Part shown: positions 34,390-41,960 of the stretch, in pieces
Layout of the letters: each line of letters begins with the position of its first letter
Position numbering within the stretch: position 1 is the first letter of the stretch
Origin: JBEGQX01 sp041180805
Lineage (GTDB): Bacteria > Planctomycetota > Planctomycetia > Gemmatales > Gemmataceae
Length of the DNA stretch: 41,960 nucleotides
Direction: 5' to 3'
NCBI GenBank assembly: GCA_041180805.1
Contig: JBEGQX010000153.1
Location: forward strand, 1 to 41,960
Notes under the pieces: generated by a model
Database searches by the model: none
What the model was told of the DNA's origin: nothing
Seen by the model: the letters and a program-made list of their open reading frames with translations, nothing else
Program-made: the position numbers and the translations under genes

Positions 34390-36336
34390 ATGAGTAATGC
34401 GGAAACCAACACGCAGGACGAATCCAAAAAAGCGAGCAAGGGTTTGATCATTTCCATGGTGCTTGGCGGCTTGTTTTGCCTGCTTTTACTTTACTTCACC
34501 TTCAGTTCCAACCCCGTCGTCAAAGTCAGCAAGGATGGTGATGCAAACCTGAAAACTCCGGAGGATACCTCCCTGCGTTCCGCACAGGAACTGCTTTCCT
34601 CTGACAATGACCTTGCCTCCTGCAAATCTTTTCTTCAACAGATCAATAACCACCTCGCCACACACCCGCAGGAAAAGCCGGCAACCATCGCCAACGACCT
34701 GCGTGATATCCTGAAGAAATACAATCTTGCTGAACAGCAGTTTAACGAGATCGACAGCCCAACCTTCACCAAGTTGGACGCCCACTATCTTGAAGAAAAA
34801 CTCATGCTGCGTGACATAGCCAGGTTCCTGGAACCCCCAGTATTGGGTGGTAAGCAAACCCGTGCGCCGGTTAGTGAGGTGGCCACTCAGGCTTTTCAAT
34901 GGGTTGTCCGGCAAATTCGCCTGAGCAACCGAAACACCAATCCCGTTCCCCCCATTTATGCGATGCGCAGGGGTTGGGCCACAAGTTACGAAAGATCGCT
35001 GGTCTTTCTGTCTTTGTTGGACCAGTTTCTGTTTGTTGGAGAAAAGCTGGAACAACCTGTGGGATGCCTGGTACTGCTCCCCGGCAAGGAAGCCAATACC
35101 CAGAAACTATGGCTGGGTGTTGTCAACGAAGCGAAAAACGATTTTTACCTGTTCGACCCCCAACTCGGGCTCCCGCTCCCAGGTGGCAAAGAAGGCAAGC
35201 CACTTCAACTGACCGAATTAAAAGCAGACCCTTCCAAGTTGAGATTACTTGATGGGGAAAACGCGCCTTATGAAGTTCTGCCAGAACATCTTGCAAAAAT
35301 AGAGCTGGCCATCACCTCGCAAGTTTCATCCCTTGCCCCCCGCATGAAACTAATGGAAGAGAAATACCTGCCCACCGGTACCAAGGCCAGGCTTCACGCC
35401 AACCTTGTTTCTCTTGTGGATACCTTGGAAAAGGCTGGCAGACCCGCGTTGGGTGCCAACATGAAAATCCTCATGGTGCCACAAGTATTGGAAACCTACC
35501 GGATATTTCTACCCGCGGAAGAGGGTGGCTTCGCCAACCCACAGGTATTCAACATTTTCCGATCCGAGCTTGTTCCCCAAACTGCCATTCCCAGGCAATT
35601 GGCTCAGGCTTCCCATCCACTAATTCTGGAAAATATTGGCCAAATGTTATCCAGTCCCTTTATCTCCTCGGTACTGGATACAAAACTTCCCCGCGACCAG
35701 ATGCTTCATGCCCGCTATTCCAAGGCGGTGCCAGATTTGGTTCGGGAAGGCGATGAATTACGCGGCCAGTTGCGTGCCGCGGAAAATGACTCCCAGCTAG
35801 ATAGCCGGATTGCAACATGGATGAGCAAGGCCAGGGAAGTTTGCATGAACATGGAAATGGTTATGCAAAAGATGGACAAGACACCCGAGGATGTCGCACA
35901 GGTAAATCAGCAACTACTGCAGCTTTTCAAATCCGGCGAGCGCGACTTAAAAATGCTGGTTGCGGGAAGCATAGGAAAACCTCGTGGCGAACAGATCGCC
36001 TGGCTTTTGGCGCTTTGCAAACATGAACTTGCCGAGCAGCAGCAGCGCCGGTTCAATGCCACGGTGAAAGCCAACGGCCAAGCTTCAGCCCAGGCTGAAC
36101 AGGATCGACTTAATAAATGGAAAGATGCGGAAAGTTCCTGGCGCAGATTTCTGGAAGATTTCCCCACAGGTCCGGGAGTGCCACACGGTCAGATGCTCCG
36201 GGGCTATGCATTGGAAAAAGCTGGCAATTATGAAGAAGCCCGAAGAGTATGGCGCGAGTTCAACCGACCCATGGCGGCTCAGGAAAAATGCGCCCGACTG
36301 TTTCTGGCGAAAACCCTTTCGGAAAAGAAGCAATAA
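34390..36336 (+). CDS. Membrane-anchored planctomycete protein with a transglutaminase-like region
   Basis: 648 aa from the ATG at 34390; an upstream ATG at 34324 overlaps kdsA and gives an N-terminus unlike a membrane anchor. A polar head of 17 residues is followed by a membrane span at about 18-38. The segment about 165-265 has 'AFQWVVRQIRL', 'AMRRGWATSYERSLVFLSLL', 'GCLVLLP', 'LWLGVVN' and 'YLFDPQLGLPLPG', in the order seen in transglutaminase-like folds, but the usual catalytic Cys is not obvious. The C-terminal part is helical and ends with TPR-like turns ('MLRGYALEKAGNYEEARRVW'). I cannot assign a function. It starts 22 bases after kdsA and may be co-transcribed. Confidence 0.8.
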   Translation: MSNAETNTQDESKKASKGLIISMVLGGLFCLLLLYFTFSSNPVVKVSKDGDANLKTPEDTSLRSAQELLSSDNDLASCKSFLQQINNHLATHPQEKPATIANDLRDILKKYNLAEQQFNEIDSPTFTKLDAHYLEEKLMLRDIARFLEPPVLGGKQTRAPVSEVATQAFQWVVRQIRLSNRNTNPVPPIYAMRRGWATSYERSLVFLSLLDQFLFVGEKLEQPVGCLVLLPGKEANTQKLWLGVVNEAKNDFYLFDPQLGLPLPGGKEGKPLQLTELKADPSKLRLLDGENAPYEVLPEHLAKIELAITSQVSSLAPRMKLMEEKYLPTGTKARLHANLVSLVDTLEKAGRPALGANMKILMVPQVLETYRIFLPAEEGGFANPQVFNIFRSELVPQTAIPRQLAQASHPLILENIGQMLSSPFISSVLDTKLPRDQMLHARYSKAVPDLVREGDELRGQLRAAENDSQLDSRIATWMSKAREVCMNMEMVMQKMDKTPEDVAQVNQQLLQLFKSGERDLKMLVAGSIGKPRGEQIAWLLALCKHELAEQQQRRFNATVKANGQASAQAEQDRLNKWKDAESSWRRFLEDFPTGPGVPHGQMLRGYALEKAGNYEEARRVWREFNRPMAAQEKCARLFLAKTLSEKKQ

Positions 36337-36354
36337 CGAACTTTATTTCATTTC

Positions 36355-37809
36355 CTAGGCTAGGGCCTTTTCCATGATCTTGGGACCCTCGGATGGCCCG
36401 ATTAGCCTCGCATTTAATCCCTGATAAGGGTAGGTGAAGGTTTCAGGGTTCATTCCCAGCAAATGAAGAATGGTTGCCTGTAAATCATGTAATCCGGTTC
36501 GATCCTCGGTAATGTTGTAACCAAGCTCATCCGTTGAACCAAGATTAAAACCTCGTTTGATTCCCCCACCAGACATCCAAATGGTAAAGCAATGAGGATG
36601 GTGGTCCCGGCCCAAGTATTTGCTTCCTCCACGGGCTTCGTTCATCGATGTTCTGCCAAATTCACCACCCCAGATCACCAGGGTTTCATCCAACATGCCC
36701 CTGCGTTCAAGATCACGCAGCAACGCTGTCATAGGCTTATCAATCTGTTTACACTTATTGGGAAGAGCAGTAACAATGTCATCTCCAGGGCTGGTACCAT
36801 GGGTATCCCAGCCCCAGTCAAACAACTGGACATACCTGACACCACGCTCCACCATCCTGCGAGCGAGCAAACAGTTATTGGCAAAACTGGTGGCACCCGG
36901 TGTTGCCCCATATTCCTCTATTAGCTTCTGCGGCTCACGGGATATATCCATCACATCCGGCACAGCGGTCTGCATTCGGAACGATAATTCGTATTGCTCT
37001 ATGCGGGTTAGCGTTTCAGGGTCACCCACTTTTTGCAATTCCTGCTCATTCAGATCTCTCAAGGCATCCAGGCTTCTGCGTCGTGTTTCCCGATCCATAC
37101 CCGGGGGATTGTTCACGAAAAAGATCGGCTCAGGACCGGTGCGGCATTGAACCCCCTGATACACCGATGGAAGGAAACCACTTCCCCAGACACTTTTGCC
37201 CGCGGTAGGGTCAGTGCCCCCTGACACAAGAACAATAAAGCCAGGAAGATTCTGACTGGGGCTACCCAGGCCATATGTCACCCAGGAACCCATGGACGGA
37301 TACCCGGGGCGATTTTCTCCAGTATGCACAAAAAGCTCGGCTGGCGCGTGGTTGAATTCCTTGGTGACCATGGAACGCACCACCGTGATTAGATCCGCAG
37401 CATGGTGAAAATGTGGCAGAAGCTCACTCATCCAAATGCCGGCATGGCCATGCTGTTTAAACTTGTAGGGTGTTCCCAGCAACATGGGCCGACCCTTGAT
37501 AAAGGCAAACCTTTCCCCCTTCAAGATTTCCTCGGGGCAGGGTTGCATGTGGTGTTCCACCAGCTTTGGCTTGTAATCAAACAGTTCCTGTTGCGGAGGA
37601 GAACCCGACATATGCAGGTATATAACCGCTTTTGCCTTTGCCGGATGGTTTGGCTTTTTCACGGCCAGCGGATTGGTGGACCCCATGGCAGCCATGGACT
37701 TTCCTGAACCCATGAAATCCGTCATGGCAAGCGCCCCAAGCGATAGGGGACATTGCCTTAAAAAATGCCGGCGAGTGGCGGTTTGAATCCTCTGCAGTCG
37801 TGGGTCCAT
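36355..37809 (-). CDS. DUF1501 protein with twin-arginine signal
   Basis: 484 aa. A Tat-type signal is at residues 13-19 (RRHFLRQ) followed by 'CPLSLGALAMTDF'. The DUF1501 (sulfatase-like alkaline phosphatase fold) signature runs through 'AVIYLHMSGSPPQQELFDYK', 'PGYPSMGSWVTYGLG', 'WDTHGTSPGDD', 'LVIWGGEFGRTSM' and 'GRDHHPHCFTIWMSGG'. The Asp, His and Thr residues in these motifs are in the metal-site positions of that fold, but the substrate is unknown. It starts three bases after the stop of the DUF1549/DUF1553 gene; this pair is a hallmark of planctomycetes. Confidence 0.95.
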   Translation of the reverse strand: MDPRLQRIQTATRRHFLRQCPLSLGALAMTDFMGSGKSMAAMGSTNPLAVKKPNHPAKAKAVIYLHMSGSPPQQELFDYKPKLVEHHMQPCPEEILKGERFAFIKGRPMLLGTPYKFKQHGHAGIWMSELLPHFHHAADLITVVRSMVTKEFNHAPAELFVHTGENRPGYPSMGSWVTYGLGSPSQNLPGFIVLVSGGTDPTAGKSVWGSGFLPSVYQGVQCRTGPEPIFFVNNPPGMDRETRRRSLDALRDLNEQELQKVGDPETLTRIEQYELSFRMQTAVPDVMDISREPQKLIEEYGATPGATSFANNCLLARRMVERGVRYVQLFDWGWDTHGTSPGDDIVTALPNKCKQIDKPMTALLRDLERRGMLDETLVIWGGEFGRTSMNEARGGSKYLGRDHHPHCFTIWMSGGGIKRGFNLGSTDELGYNITEDRTGLHDLQATILHLLGMNPETFTYPYQGLNARLIGPSEGPKIMEKALA

Positions 37810-37811
37810 GG

Positions 37812-40800
37812 TTAGCTCCGCATCAAGATTGCATCAAGGTTCAACAAAACATTACATACCAGGGTCCATGCAGCGACTTCCCTGGGTGCAAGGTTGGCTT
37901 CCAACGCGCCAAGATAGGATTGGCTGAATTCCCGGGCTTTTGTGTCGTCGGTCCATCGATTTCTGCCATCCTCCAGCAACTTGGTTAAAGTTTGTATCTG
38001 CCTTTCATCGGCAGTCTGGCTGGCTACCAACTTGAAAGCAAACGCAAGTCTTTGCTGGTCCGTATTACCCCCTTCGCGCAGCACCCTTCTCGCCATCCCC
38101 TGGGCGGCCTCCACAAATACAGGATCATTCATGGTGACAAATGCTTGAAGAGGGGTGGAAGTTGGTATTCTGCGAACGGTGCAAAATTCCCTGCTGGGGG
38201 CATCAAAGGTCTGCATGGAGGGATATGGCACGGTTCGACGCCAAAATGTGTACAGGCCCCTGCGATATTTATCTTCTCCGGAACTGGTGGCCCAGTTTCT
38301 CTCGCCGTTGAAGGCAGCCTGCCAAAGATTTGCCGGCTGGGGTGGATACACCGAAGGACCATACATCTTGGAACTGAGAAGGCCCGCGGCATAAAGGGCT
38401 TGGTCTCTCACCAACTCGGCGTCCAGCCGGTGACGGGGTGAACGACCAAGCAAAAGGTTGCGCGGATCTTTCTCAAGGTGAATTGGTGTTACACGGGATT
38501 CCTGACGGTAAGTGGAGCTATGAAAAATAGTTCTTAGCAGACCTTTGATATCCCAACCGGATTCCATGAACTCCACGGCCAGCCAATCCAGTAGTTCGGG
38601 GTGAGTTGGCTTGGTTCCCTGAGTTCCGAAATCTTCCTCGGTTTCCACCAAACCCCTTCCAAAGATCAACGCCCATAAACGATTCACCTCAACCCTTGCA
38701 GTAAGGGGATTTTCCCGATCCACCATCCATTTCGCCAAGGACAGGCGATCCGGTTTTACCCCGACAGGCAAAGGATGAAATGCCCCCGGCACGCCCGGGG
38801 TAACAGGAGAACCCGGTGAAAGGAAGTTGCCTTTCAACAGAATGTTCGTCTTGCGCTGTTTGTCCTGGGGTAGTTCCTGAAATATGGGTGCCGCAGTTAG
38901 CTTGGGGGTTGCTTTTTCCAACTCGGCAATTTGAGCCCTAAATGGTGCCAAGGAAGGGGCATTCTCCCGGAAATAATCCGCCAGCTTTTTTATCTCGGCG
39001 ACAGAGAATTTTTCCTGGTCGAAAATCGCCCGCAAATCAACAGGCAACTTCAATCGCTCTTGCAGGAATGATCCTTGCAGGGATTCCAGTATTGCGCCAT
39101 TCCATGAGAGCAACTTGCCCTTGGAATCTTCCAGCAAGAATGCGTATTCTCCCGCAGGCAAAGGTTTCTCCATGGGGAACACCCTGGCAGATCCCCTGCG
39201 CCATGGTTTGGCCATTGCAAATTCAACCTGGCCGTTTGGAAGGAACTCCGCAGAGGATGCGGGTGCCGGAAGACTTTCCTTGCTAAAAACCACCTTGCGA
39301 GTTTCATCAAGCACCTGCAAACGATATCCTGCTATCCTTGCCCCTGTGCCATTGTCAGTGCGATTCCAAACCACGATCTTTTCCACCGGACCAAGGCTAT
39401 CCAGCGCAAGCTCCCACCAGGGATTGTCTTGAATTTTTGTATGGGTGGTGGATTTGGCCAAGTTGTAATCACCATTGGTATTACCATCGATGGCAAGTTG
39501 GGGTGGGCCATTAAAATCAGTACTGGACTGGGTGGCCTTGCCCTTGGTGGCGATGTTTGCCCCGGCGCGAAAAACCTGTACCTCGGCCAGAGAAAGCATC
39601 TTTTGTTTGCCCGGTATATCTATTCGAATGTATTTTCCAGAGGGTGCCTGCGCCTTGAATGCATCCCTGGCATTGCTTATTCGCAATTTCGGTTCAAGTT
39701 GCGCGTCTCCCAACGAAAGCACAAAGCCTGTTGTGCCTTGAGCCAATGAAGCAACCCTGGCAGCAGACATGGGCATTTCGCCAAGTTGGATTTGCTTTGG
39801 ATCTTCTTTAAATTGCAGTTTTTTTTCCCACTCTTTTTGTTCCTGGGTCAGGTCCGCCTTGAGAATCTTTTCTCTTAATGCCACAAGGCGGGATTGAAAT
39901 ACGTTCATCTCAGCGCGTTGGAACACTGTTGGAATCTGGCGGGTGGGAAATTCATCACCTTTATCACTGTCGGCTGTCTGGTTAAAGACCGCGAAGAAAC
40001 TGTAATAATCTCTCTGGGTGATAGGATCGTACTTGTGAGTATGACACTTGGCACAACCAAGGGTAAGCCCCATCCACACCTGTCCCGTGGTATCAACCCG
40101 ATCCTTCACCGCCGCCACACGAAATTCCTCATCGTCGGTACCACCCTCGGTGTTGGTCATGGTGTTACGGTGAAAACCAGTGGCCAGTAAATGATCATCA
40201 CCCGGATTGGAAAGCAAATCTCCCGCAAGCTGCTGAATGGTGAATTCGTCGTAGGAAAGATTGCGATTGAATGCATCAATGACCCAATCGCGCCAGGGCC
40301 AGGCGTTCAAGCGCAGGGGATCGGAACCATAACCCCGGGAATCCGCATACCTTCCCAAATCCAACCAGTGGCGTGCCCATTTCTCGCCAAACCTGGGTGA
40401 GGCCAAAAGTCGATCCAACTGTTTTGCAAAGGCATCCGGGGAAGTGTCACTTACAAACGCATCAACCTCTGCAGGTGTGGGTGGCAACCCAATCAGGTCG
40501 ATACTTAGCCGCCGCAACAACACCTCTTTGTTTGCCGGTGCCGACAATGGCAGCCCTTCTTTTTCCAGCCGTTGCGCAATAAAAAGATCCATGGGGCCAG
40601 CCGCCCAATGATTTTGCCTTATGGTTGGCAACACAGGCCGAACCGGCTTGTTGAAAGCCCAGTGCTGATGGTTTGTTACCTGAAGAGATTCCACGGGCCA
40701 ATTTGCGCCTTCCAATATCCATCGCTTTAGAAGTTCAACTTTCGCCGGGGGAACTTTTTCTCCCTTGGGGGGCATTACTTTGCCTTCGCGGCCCTTGGTA

Positions 40801-41036
40801 ATTATCTGAATGAGAAGACTTTCTTCGGGCTTTTTAGGAACCAAAACCGGAGTTCCTGAATCCCCCCCTCGCATGGCAAGGTCGGCTCGATCAAGGCGTA
40901 GTCCCCCACGCTGCTTCCCAGCCCCGTGGCATTCCAGGCAATGCTGGCTGAAAATGGGAGCAATGTCTTTTTTGAAATCAAGCTTGGCCGCCGGGTCGGC
41001 TCCAAGCGCCATCATGAAAGTAATTAGTGTCGTCAT
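37812..41036 (-). CDS. PSCyt1-DUF1549-DUF1553 protein with discoidin-like insert
   Basis: 1074 aa. The first heme-binding motif CLECH (residues 33-37) lies in a PSCyt1-type domain. DUF1549/PSCyt2 follows (about 145-350: 'LDLGRYADSRGYGSD', 'QQLAGDLL', 'GFHRNTMTNTEGGTD') and ends with CAKCH at 328-332. A region at about 465-610 with 'IRIDIPGKQKMLSLAEVQVF' and 'NPWWELALDSLGPVEKIVVW' is F5/8 type C (discoidin)-like, suggesting carbohydrate binding. DUF1553/PSD1 fills the C-terminus ('ARVEVNRLWALIFGRGLVETEEDFG', 'LLDWLAVEFMESGWDIK'). The short hydrophobic start (MTTLITFMMALGA) is a weak signal peptide; no upstream in-frame start exists. It is exported and probably acts on polysaccharide together with the DUF1501 protein. 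Confidence 0.93.
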   Translation of the reverse strand: MTTLITFMMALGADPAAKLDFKKDIAPIFSQHCLECHGAGKQRGGLRLDRADLAMRGGDSGTPVLVPKKPEESLLIQIITKGREGKVMPPKGEKVPPAKVELLKRWILEGANWPVESLQVTNHQHWAFNKPVRPVLPTIRQNHWAAGPMDLFIAQRLEKEGLPLSAPANKEVLLRRLSIDLIGLPPTPAEVDAFVSDTSPDAFAKQLDRLLASPRFGEKWARHWLDLGRYADSRGYGSDPLRLNAWPWRDWVIDAFNRNLSYDEFTIQQLAGDLLSNPGDDHLLATGFHRNTMTNTEGGTDDEEFRVAAVKDRVDTTGQVWMGLTLGCAKCHTHKYDPITQRDYYSFFAVFNQTADSDKGDEFPTRQIPTVFQRAEMNVFQSRLVALREKILKADLTQEQKEWEKKLQFKEDPKQIQLGEMPMSAARVASLAQGTTGFVLSLGDAQLEPKLRISNARDAFKAQAPSGKYIRIDIPGKQKMLSLAEVQVFRAGANIATKGKATQSSTDFNGPPQLAIDGNTNGDYNLAKSTTHTKIQDNPWWELALDSLGPVEKIVVWNRTDNGTGARIAGYRLQVLDETRKVVFSKESLPAPASSAEFLPNGQVEFAMAKPWRRGSARVFPMEKPLPAGEYAFLLEDSKGKLLSWNGAILESLQGSFLQERLKLPVDLRAIFDQEKFSVAEIKKLADYFRENAPSLAPFRAQIAELEKATPKLTAAPIFQELPQDKQRKTNILLKGNFLSPGSPVTPGVPGAFHPLPVGVKPDRLSLAKWMVDRENPLTARVEVNRLWALIFGRGLVETEEDFGTQGTKPTHPELLDWLAVEFMESGWDIKGLLRTIFHSSTYRQESRVTPIHLEKDPRNLLLGRSPRHRLDAELVRDQALYAAGLLSSKMYGPSVYPPQPANLWQAAFNGERNWATSSGEDKYRRGLYTFWRRTVPYPSMQTFDAPSREFCTVRRIPTSTPLQAFVTMNDPVFVEAAQGMARRVLREGGNTDQQRLAFAFKLVASQTADERQIQTLTKLLEDGRNRWTDDTKAREFSQSYLGALEANLAPREVAAWTLVCNVLLNLDAILMRS

Positions 41037-41195
41037 GCGATCATCCGAGGCTGGCTGGCAAATCCCCTTGGGGCCAATGCCTCCATTATGATGGCAACAG
41101 CGTGCAAATGCCAGCCGGAAGCAATCGGATTCATCCCCAGAAAAGAGAGAGAAAATAGGTGCTTCCCTTGTAAAGTATTTATGACTTAAGGCCCC

Positions 41196-41960
41196 GAGCT
41201 GGGACTATATTACTACCGCGCCCCCTGCGCCGGGTTGGTCTTACTCAGGATGCAGCCTGTCAGGAAGCGCTGGTGCTGGGGCCTCCTCCCAACCGTAACA
41301 ACCCCGACCATCGCATGGTTATCAACAAGGGTTACGACCCGCGGGGCAACCTGATCAGCGTCAGTGATTTACTGATGTGGATCAAGGAATCTCAGTTCAA
41401 CGCCTGGGGCGAGTTGGTCGGCTTTACCTGAGGCGATACCTGAGGTGAATATTAACTGTCCGTAGTTTACGGATACAACAGCCTGCATCAGATTACCAGC
41501 ATCACCAACAGCCAGGGAACCAGCAGCTTCCAGTATAATCTGGCGGGGAACCTCGTTGCCGAATCGGACCCCTTGGGCAGTGTCACCTCTCGCACCTACA
41601 ACGATCTCGGCCTGGCCACTCAGGAGGCTTGGGTCGATAGTTTTGGCAACACGGTGAAGACCATCGTGCATGGGTATGATGATGCCGGGCGGGAGGTCTC
41701 CATCTCCGATGGGGTGACGGCGTATCAATATCAGTATGATCTTGCGGGTCGGCTCACGCAGGTGGATAATGCGCAGAGTGTGCTTCCCCAAGTGACCCTG
41801 AACAACTATTACGACTTCGAGGGGAACCGGGTCTGGCTTAGTGACAGTCTGGGCGGACAAGTGTGGTATTCCTGGAACAACCAGAGGTTGCAGTCGATGG
41901 CGATGACGACCGAGGCTGGCAAATACGCAGGAGTGGACTTTACCTACGACCAAGTGGGCA
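41196..41960 (+). pseudogene. Broken rhs/YD-repeat gene, continuing past the window
   Basis: Three rhs pieces are visible. At 41196-41222 the codons read ELGLYYYRA, the Rhs core signature that normally follows the YD repeats. From 41231, in another frame, the peptide runs RVGLTQDAACQE to 'YDPRGNLISVSD' and stops at TGA 41429. Further stops in that frame are TGA 41441 and TAA 41453. From 41456 the same frame is open to the edge and has YD repeats of about 20 residues ('YNLAGNLVAESDPLG', 'YDDAGREVSISDG', 'YDLAGRLTQVDNA', 'YDFEGNRVWLSDSLGG'). No start codon or ribosome site was found. G+C is high (36 of 60 in line 41521-41580). The scrambled order and stops point to a decayed, recombined rhs locus. 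Confidence 0.8.
41425..41448 (+). repeat. Tandem 12-base duplication carrying in-frame stops
   Basis: TACCTGAGGCGA (41425-41436) is followed directly by TACCTGAGGTGA (41437-41448), 11 of 12 identical. Each copy places a TGA in the rhs frame; a TAA follows at 41453. It marks the point where the rhs reading frame is interrupted. Confidence 0.75.

Noticed and set aside
41033..41086. 17-codon frame on the minus strand whose TGA overlaps the start of the DUF1549/DUF1553 gene (ATGA)
   Set aside because: It could be a leader peptide, but no ribosome site precedes it and the sequence is too short to judge.
41369..41953. 194-codon minus-strand frame at the right end
   Set aside because: It is antisense to clear YD repeats on the plus strand.
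1..41960. CRISPR arrays, tRNA genes, insertion sequences
   Set aside because: No regularly spaced repeats, cloverleaf with CCA-type ends, transposase or terminal inverted repeats were seen in the gaps; a computed tRNA scan was not possible.

Overview
The window looks like chromosomal DNA from a planctomycete. The main pointers are a DUF1501 gene next to a PSCyt1/DUF1549/DUF1553 gene, a WD40-repeat gene followed by a membrane-anchored Ser/Thr kinase, GYF_2-domain membrane proteins, a short secreted PQQ-propeller protein opening with 'DWPGWRGP', and lipopolysaccharide genes (kdsA, an ArnT-like transferase). Genus cannot be told from the sequence. Base composition varies: single 60-base lines give about 38% G+C in the coiled-coil gene near 3.9 kb, 57% in the helicase and 60% in the rhs remnant at the right end.

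Layout. An ABC ATPase gene runs off the left edge (minus). Divergent from it is a tight six-gene plus-strand operon (361-8451). It encodes a zinc-ribbon P-loop GTPase, a GAP1-N2-like protein with a membrane segment and coiled coil, a membrane coiled-coil protein, a GYF_2-membrane-coiled-coil protein, a helical tail-anchored protein and a GYF_2 multi-span protein. This is the most likely novel system here: a membrane-embedded version of the GTPase plus GTPase-associated-protein pairs known from NTP-dependent conflict/signalling loci. An ArnT-like glycosyltransferase follows. Then come a minus-strand GspF/PilC-like gene, a stand-alone Lon-N protein, and a minus cluster thiL, PQQ-propeller protein, thiolase.

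The divergent gap between thiL and the WD40/kinase pair carries a 12-bp direct repeat that looks like an operator. The signalling block 15.4-25.1 kb holds the WD40/kinase pair, a secreted protein, a RlmI-type methyltransferase behind a single-domain response regulator, a FliA/WhiG-type sigma factor, and an FHA-GAF-class III nucleotide cyclase with a TTG start. The 659-base gap between the sigma factor and the cyclase is rich in RNA-like hairpins, including a three-way junction on the sigma-factor leader strand.

From 25.1 to 31.1 kb a minus-strand run encodes acpS, DUF4416, a WecA/MraY-type transferase, an O-antigen ligase/polymerase, an EVE protein and a DHH phosphoesterase. Plus-strand pcrA/uvrD, kdsA and a membrane-anchored planctomycete protein follow. 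Then come the minus-strand DUF1501 and DUF1549/DUF1553 pair. The last 765 bases are a broken, scrambled rhs (YD-repeat) gene.

Together the ordinary genes cover envelope polysaccharide/LPS synthesis (ArnT-like, WecA-like, Wzy/WaaL-like, KdsA) and planctomycete signalling (kinase, response regulator, cyclase, sigma factor). The accessory signals are the GTPase operon, the sigma-factor leader and the rhs debris.
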